DNA of 64,000 nt from Guadua angustifolia (taxonomy: Eukaryota; Streptophyta; Magnoliopsida; Poales; Poaceae). Below, piece after piece: positions 57,992 through 64,000 of the stretch. The first letter of the stretch is position 1, and every line of letters starts with the position of its first letter. The notes under the pieces were generated by a model. It was not told the origin of the DNA. It saw nothing but the letters and a program-made list of their open reading frames with translations, and did no database searches. Made by a program: the position numbers and the translations under genes. The stretch lies in the NCBI GenBank assembly GCA_036346375.1, contig CM070512.1, positions 37,184,466 to 37,248,465 of the forward strand. Direction: 5' to 3'.

Positions 57992-60900
57992 TAGATGGAC
58001 CGGCGATGGATGTACATGGACCGACGCTCCCCGGAGTTCTCGCAGGGTTTGCAAGATTTTCTTTGTGAGGCCGATGCACACACAACGTCGGGCTACATAT
58101 GCTGTCCATGCATAGACTGCAAGAATGAGAAGGAGTGACCAAAATCCAGCCACCTTTACTTTCATTTGCTCACAAGAGGTTTCATGTCAAACTATACCTG
58201 CTGGACCAAGCACGGTGAAGAAGAGATTATACAGAAGATGGTGAAGAAGAAGAGGCGGACAACAATATCCCTGGACGCCATTTGGTCAACACGGTTCTTT
58301 CGAAGATACATTGGGGGAGTTTGGTGATGATGACCTAGACCAGATGCTTGTGATGGAGAGGGAGAATACATCGATGAAAGACATTACGAAAAGTTCCAGT
58401 ACCTATGGGAGGACCACGGAACACTGTTGTACCCAAACTGTCGACAGGGCCATAAAAAGTTGCGTACCACACTAGAACTGATGCAATGGAAGGCGACCAA
58501 TGGATTGTCTGACAAGGGATTGACGAGTTGTTATGCCTCATAAAAAGTTACTTCCAGAGGGGAACACATCGCCCAAACTACGTGACGATGCCAAACAAGT
58601 TGTCCGCCTTTGGGGTTGGAGGTACGAAGATACATGCATGTCGAATGATTGTATCCTTTACCGCAATGAGTATGAGGATTCGGAAGCTTGTCCGGTGTGC
58701 AAAACTTCACGGTATAAGACCAGCGTGATGACCTGTGAGGTAGAGGGCAGCGAAGAAGAAGAGACCTCCTGCTAAGGTGGTGTGGTATTTCCTGTAATCC
58801 CCTGTTGAAGCGTTTATTTGCGAACAAAGCGCATGCCCGGATGATGCGCCGCACAAGGAAGACCGTAAGGACGACGAAAGGCTAAGGCACCTTGTCGATG
58901 GCTCCGGTGGAGGAAAGTCGATAGAACATACCCGGACTTTTGCCGAGGATGCAAGGAACATAAGGTTTGGGTTGAGTACGGATGGGATGAACCCGTTCGG
59001 CGATATGAGCAGCGATCAAAGACTTGGCCCGTGACTCTATGTATCTACAACCTTCCTCCTTGGTCGTGTATGAAGCGTAGTACATTATGATGCCATTGCT
59101 TATCCAAGGCCCGGCAACTCGAAACGACATTGATGTGTACCTCAAACCGTTGGTTGAAAATCATAACACGTGGAACGATGGTGTACGTGTATGGGATGAG
59201 TACAAAGAGAGCACTTCACTCTACGTGCATTGCTATTCGTAACCATCAACGATCGCCTGCACTTGGTAACTTATCGGGCCTATATATCAAAGGATATAAA
59301 GCCTGCATCCACTGCTTAGAAGATATGGACAGCAAGTACCTAAAAAACTCTCGAAAGGTTGTGTACATGGGCCACTGTAGGTTCCTCCATATGAAGGACC
59401 CGTTATGGAGGAAGGGTGAGAATTTTGATGGGACAAGAGAAAGCGAAGAAGCCCATGCATCGCAAAGGGGCGCTTGTATTTTCTTTGGTAAAGGATCTGA
59501 AAGTAGTATTTGGAAAAGGTCCCGTAGCAAACCTATCCCTACTGAACAAGGTCACACGAAGGCCATTTGGAAGAAGAAGTCAATATTTTGGGACTTACCT
59601 TCATCGGAAAGACTTAGAGGTCCGCCACTCATCGGACTTCATGCATATCGGGAAGAATGTCTGCGTGAACTGCTAGGTTTCCTAGATATGTACAGAAGAC
59701 AAAAGATACACTTGCAAGCGAAAGGACCTCTGACTATTGGGACTCGTGAACGACCTACATCCGGAAAAGAGAGAGAAAGGACAACATTACCTCCACCCCA
59801 TGAGCTACACTCGAGCAAGGAAGAAAAAAAACAAGATTAAGTTCTTGAACAGGTGAAGGTCCCTTCCGGTACTCCTAACATAAGGAGACTCATACACATG
59901 AAAGAGAATAAAATCGTATACATAAAATCCCATGATTGTCATGTGTTGATGACACAGCTTGTTCGAAAGGCGGTGCGAGGTATTCTGCCAGATTGGGTAC
60001 GAGGGACAATCATAAAGCTATGTTCGTTCTTCAACGCGGTGTCGCAGAAGGTCATCGAGCCGAATAAGGTATCTAATCTGCATGATGACATGGTCAATAG
60101 TCTAGTTAGCCTTGAGATGATCTTCCCTCCATCCTTCTTTGATATTATGGTCTATCTCATGGTCCACATTGTTAAAGAGATAGAAATTCTCAGACCTGTG
60201 TTCCTCCACAATATGTTCCCTTTCGAGAGGTGCGTGGGTATTCTAAAGAAGTATGTATGTAAACTGTCGCGCCTGTATAGGCTGCATTATGCAGGTGTCA
60301 AGACAGAGGAGGTGATCAAGTTTTGTGTTAGTTACATTGATGATCTAAATCCAATTGGCGTCCCTGTATCACGCCATGAGGGGAGGCTACGGGGAAAAGG
60401 GACTTTAGGGAGAAAATAATACTATAGCGATGATCTACTTGCATTTAAACAAGCACATTTCACGGTATTGAAACAAACAAGCTGAGTGGCTCAGTATATC
60501 TATGATCACGAGATGAGTCTACGCCCAATACCTAGAGAAGTCGATAAGTGGATCGTAGTCGAGCAAATGGATCATTTCGCGCTTGGTTACAAAAGCAAGC
60601 TGTTGGGCAACTGATGCATTTATGAACAATTGAAACTCTTGGCTCGAGGACCATCCACAACAATCATATCATTCCAAGGGTATGAGATAAATGGGTACAT
60701 ATTTTACACAACAACCCAGGATAGCAAGAGCACCAACCAAAATAGTGGCGTTCGTATAGATGCCTTGGACAAAAATGGAAAGATGGACACCTACTATGGT
60801 TTCATAGAGGAGATCTGGGAGTTGGAGTATGGTCCATTAAAAGTCCCTCTGTTTCGGTGCCAATGGGTTAAACTGACAGTCGTGGATATCGATAAGTATG

Positions 60901-61253
60901 GTATGACAACTGTGGACCTCAAGCAAGTAGCCTATAGGGACGAACCGTTCATGCTCGCTAATGATGTGACACAGGTATTCTATGTGATGGACATGGACAG
61001 AAAACCGAAAAAGCAGAAGGAGAAGACTAGCAGTAGCGATCAGCCAAGGCGCCACGTGGTTCTTCCAGGTAAAAGAAGGATTGTCGGAGTTGAGGGCGTC
61101 ACGGACGAAGAAGAGTACAATCAGTTCGACGAGCTGCCTCCTTTCACGGTGGACATAGACATTAGTGTCCTGAATGATACAGAGGAATCTCCCTACGTAC
61201 GCCGCGATCATAATGAAGGATCACTTGTAAAAGCAAAGTATGTTAGCAAATAA
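57992..61253 (+). pseudogene. CACTA-3 TNPD transposase (Transposase_21 family)
   Basis: The start is at 57992, MDRRWMYMDRRSPEFSQGL with CCPCIDCKNEKE, like the start of CACTA-1 TNPD. Further plus-strand blocks are RGFMSNYTCWTKHGEEE (58170-58220), GNTSPKLRDDAKQVVR and CILYRNEYEDSEACPVCKTSRYKTS (58560-58720), the motif RFGLSTDGMNPFGD (58960-59000), NLPPWSCMKR (59050), and WKKKSIFWDLP-like text at 59565. DUF4218 follows at 59853-60419 (SHDCHVLM, FPPSFFDIMVYLMVHIVKE, GILKKYVCKLSR), then DUF4216 at 60630-61253 (GPSTTIISFQGYEINGY, LFRCQWVKL). Many frameshifts and stops separate them. The order equals that of the CACTA-1 copy. Confidence 0.88.
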
Positions 61254-61359
61254 GGATTGCTTTGCTTTCTTTTGGTGTAATAGACTACTAACATACTAGT
61301 TTCTCATTCCTCTAGTGGTTTTCCTGTTGCTCCGTATTTTCTGTTCAAATTGTACTAAT

Positions 61360-61400
61360 ATTTAACTACCAACCGGGACTGATGGTGCACCTATAAATCC
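61360..61400 (+). promoter_or_regulatory. Internal subterminal-like motif with TATA box in CACTA-3
   Basis: AACCGGGACTGATGGTGCACC followed by CTATAAATCC, right after the end of TNPD. It resembles the CACTA-3 end motif, and the CT-rich sequence after the TATA box looks like a 5' UTR. Likely the promoter of the second CACTA gene, which would be further right. Confidence 0.45.
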
Positions 61401-62190
61401 CTCCCACTGCCTCCTCTTCCCCAATTTTTTCTACTCCCGCCATTGTTCCCCAATCTCCTCCTCCTCCCGCTCGTTTGCAACGACCTCCTCGCCTCCAACG
61501 ACCCCACCGCCGCCGTCCTCCTCGCCTCCGACGACCCCACTGCCGCTGCCTCGCCTCGCCAAGAGCCACTATCGCCTCGCCTTCGACGACCCCACCGCAC
61601 GCCTCCGATGACCTCGCCCGCCCTCCTCGCCTCGACGACCCCACCGCCGCCGTCCTCACCTCCAGCGTGAGCCACTGTTGCCTCGCCTCGACGACCCTCT
61701 CGCCCGTCCTCCTCGCTCGGACGACCACCTCCGCTCTTCCTCATCTACTAGTAAAGACTCTTTTGGTCAAGGGTTGCTTTGAGGTCTTGTGCAAGATCTT
61801 TCTGTGATTATACTCGGTCGAGGCTTGCAAAGGGCGGTCGATCTGCTGCTTGGGGACCTTGCATGTGGGGTTGATTGTTCTGTGAGGATTTGGGTTAAGG
61901 TTGATAGTTTGTGACAACAAAATTATCTTTCACCGCTTTGAAATGCTTGGTTAGATCATTTTGTCATTGGCTATAACATGTGAATTTGTATTGTATATGA
62001 TAGATTGCTTATCGTCATTAGGTTTTGATGGTCTGATAGCCTCTCGTCAATATTCAAGATCAATTTGTGCTATTGTTTGCCCATACCTTAGTCTCGTAGT
62101 CTAACCTGCAAAGATCGATACTTTGATTTTCATGATCAGATACAACATAAATTTGATTAATTTGATTTATGCTAGATGTACTGATACTTT
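61401..62190. other. Presumed 5' exon of the second CACTA-3 gene, GC-rich; no product seen
   Basis: 61440-61750 is GC-rich with CGCCTCGCCTCCGACGACCC-type triplet repeats and gives low-complexity ORFs in several frames. None resembles a known domain. Confidence 0.35.
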
Positions 62191-63183
62191 GATTAATTTG
62201 ATTTATGCTAGATGTACTGATACTTTGATTTTCATGATTGTATACATGTTCCTACCACTGTTTTTTGGTATTCGGTGTAGGACCTTATATTTTGTCATGC
62301 TTCAAAGTTTAAGAATGTGTTTTACTAGCTATTCTGCTCCATGGTTAAAGCAAGTGTACTTGAAGAAAGTAAAACCTAAAAATTAACAGTGTATCATGTG
62401 AATTATTCTAATTTCTGGTGAATTTTAAAATTTCTATTTTTATTGATCAGTTTCTATGTATATGTGAGATTTCTATGTATGTGTGAGATTTCTATGTATA
62501 TGTGAAGTTTGAAATGTATTGAATCTATCAATTTGTGGTAAGGTTGTCACAAACTTGTCAATATCTTGCCCTAGTGGCGAGGACGGCCTTTTAAGGCAAC
62601 CCGACATCCGAGAACAATATAAATGATTAATTTGATTTATGCTAGATGTACCGATATTTTGATTTTCATGATCAGATACATGTTCCTACCATCGCTTTTG
62701 GTATCCCGTGTAGGACCTTATATTTTGTAATGCTTCAAAGTTTAAGAATGTGTTTTACTAGCTATTCTGCTCCATGGTTAAAGCAAGTGTACTTGAAGAA
62801 AGTAAAACCAAAAATTAACAGTGTATCATGTGAATTATTCTAATTTCTCGTGAATTTTAAAATTTCTATTTTTATTGATCAGCTTCTATGTATATGTGAG
62901 ATTTCTATGTATGTGTCGATTTCTATGTATATGTGAAGTTTGAAATGTATTGAATCTATCAATTTGTGGTAAGGTTGTCACAAACTTGTCAATATCTTGC
63001 CCTAGTGGCGAGGATGGCCTTTAAGGCAACCCGACATCCGAGAACAACATAAATGATTAATTTGATTTATGCTAGATGTATTGATACTTTGATTTTCATG
63101 ATCAGTATACATGTTCCTACCATCGCTTTTGGTATCCCGTGTAGGACTTTATATTTTGTCATGCTTCAAAGTTTAAGAATGTA
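62191..63183 (+). repeat. Tandem array, 428-436-bp units
   Basis: GATTAATTTGATTTATGC opens units at 62191, 62627 and 63055. Each carries CGTGTAGGACCTTATATTTTG, then ATTTCTATGTATATGTGAG and GGTTGTCACAAACTTGTCAA. The third unit stops at about 63183, where the shorter-period array takes over. Confidence 0.93.
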
Positions 63184-63905
63184 TATGTATCATGTCAAAT
63201 GAATATGTATCATGCGAATTATTCTAATTTCTGGTGAATTTTGAAATTTCTATGTATATGTGAAGTTTCTACGTATATGTGAGATTTCTATGTATGTGTG
63301 AGATTTCTATGTATATGTGAAGTTTGAAATGTATATGTATCATGTCAAATGAATATGTATCATGCAATTATTCTAATTTCTGTGAATTTTGAAATTTCTA
63401 TGTATATGTGAAGTTTCTACGTATATGTGAGATTTGTATGTATGTGTGAGATTTCTATGTACATGTGAAGTTTGAAATGTATATGTATCATGTCAAATGA
63501 ATATGTATCATGCAAATTATTCTAATTTCTGGTGAATTTTGAAATTTCTATGTATATGTGAAGTTTCTACGTATGTGTGAGATTTCTACGTATGTGTGAG
63601 ATTTCTATGTATGTGTGAGATTTTTATGTACATGTGAAGTTTGAAATGTATATGTATCATGTCAAATGAATATGTATCATGCGAATTATTCTAATTTCTG
63701 GTGAATTTTGAAATTTCTATTTTTATTGATCAGTTTCTACGTATATGTGAGATTTCTATGTATGTGTGAGATTTCTATGTATATGTGAAGTTTGAAATGT
63801 ATATGTATCATGTCAAATGAATATGTATCATGCGAATTATTCTAATTTCTGGTGAATTTTGAAATTTCTATGTATATGTGAAGTTTCTACGTATATGTGA
63901 GATTT
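63184..63905 (+). repeat. Tandem array, about 150-bp units
   Basis: ATGTATCATGTCAAATGAAT starts units at 63185, 63335, 63483, 63652 and 63803. Units are built from TATGTATATGTGAAGTTTC and TATGTATGTGTGAGATTTC pieces. They are a truncated form of the larger unit above. Confidence 0.93.
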
Positions 63906-64000
63906 GTATCTATATGTATAAGTATACTTGTTGATAGTATTTGGCCGACTTACATTAGGAACATCTTCGGCGTCGCCGCCCATCCTCTCTACCGTCTCTT

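Larger units (their letters stand above)
38788..64000 (-). mobile_element. CACTA-2, outer element (right end not located)
   Basis: The left end reads CACTACTACGGAAAAGGGCC at 38788, then subterminal AGTACCG/CGGTACT motifs. Its minus-strand TNPA/C48 gene is found in three pieces (54565-52963, 50242-49505, 40363-39369), split by the solo LTR and CACTA-1. The matching right terminus is not seen before base 64000. The real end may lie outside or be lost, so this end coordinate is only the window limit. Target bases before the element are ATC. Confidence 0.6.
56653..64000 (+). mobile_element. CACTA-3, left end and TNPD, right end not seen
   Basis: It begins CACTACTACAAAACC at 56653 with subterminal CAGTACCGGTT units (56688-56820), a motif family shared with CACTA-2. 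TNPD follows on the plus strand. Subterminal-like ACCGGGACTGATGG at 61372 is followed by TATAAAT, then GC-rich and AT-rich sequence. No matching right terminus is found before base 64000. It lies in the 5' region of CACTA-2's gene. Confidence 0.75.

Noticed and set aside
61391..61744. Overlapping ORFs of 117-120 residues on the minus strand
   Set aside because: GC-rich triplet repeats give open frames on both strands; no recognisable protein.
62191..63905. CRISPR-like array
   Set aside because: Repeat units are long, contiguous and AT-rich without spacers; it is a eukaryotic tandem repeat.
1..64000. tRNA, rRNA or other structural RNA genes
   Set aside because: No cloverleaf, box A/B pair or rRNA core was seen; the only tRNA-like match is the 12-nt primer site.

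Overview
The window is nuclear DNA of a flowering plant, almost certainly a grass. It has Tekay-type chromovirus LTRs, CACTA elements carrying C48-protease genes, a Mutator-like element with a plant-mobile-domain gene, an L1-type LINE and an NLR gene without a TIR domain. There are no operons, rRNA, tRNA or CRISPR arrays. Nearly all of it is transposable element, much of it nested. One host gene, an NLR disease-resistance-type gene, is clearly visible and is incomplete at its 5' side.

Layout. 1-12840: Ty3/gypsy chromovirus on the minus strand. Its 3' LTR is cut by the window edge; the 5' LTR, tRNA-Met primer site, polypurine tract, an extra upstream ORF and a gag-pol with several breaks are visible. 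12841-13504: right end of a CACTA element into which the retrotransposon inserted. 13505-16344: intron and last coding exon of the NLR gene. 16619-about 22055: 5'-truncated LINE on the minus strand, apparently inside a 3'-UTR intron of the NLR gene. 22834-23312: candidate 3'-UTR exon with a 208-bp tandem duplication. 24989-34943: an about 10-kb Mutator-like element (MULE) with an exact direct repeat of about 10 bp at its ends, about 290-bp TIRs made of palindromes, a degraded MURA transposase, a degraded plant-mobile-domain gene and an unassigned third coding-like region. 36902-38268: non-autonomous hAT element with a perfect 8-bp target duplication.

38788 to the window end is a nest of CACTA elements. 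CACTA-2 starts at 38788. Its minus-strand TNPA/C48-protease gene is split by CACTA-1 (40364-49501, complete ends, 3-bp target duplication) and by a solo LTR (50243-52962). CACTA-3 starts at 56653, has a plus-strand TNPD transposase and probably sits in the 5' part of the CACTA-2 gene. Its right end is not seen. AT-rich tandem arrays fill 62191-63905, and a short inverted relative lies at 55660-55890.

How the genes work together. TNPD (cut and paste) and the TNPA/C48 gene form the two-gene CACTA system. MURA is the MULE transposase and the mobile-domain gene is its passenger. All of these are broken by stops or frameshifts, so the window reads as a graveyard around one NLR. The most unusual signals are the palindrome-built MULE TIRs, copies of the CACTA subterminal repeats placed between the two genes, a large inverted repeat inside CACTA-1, the loss of catalytic-site residues in the outer C48 copy, and the bZIP-type site cluster in the LTRs.
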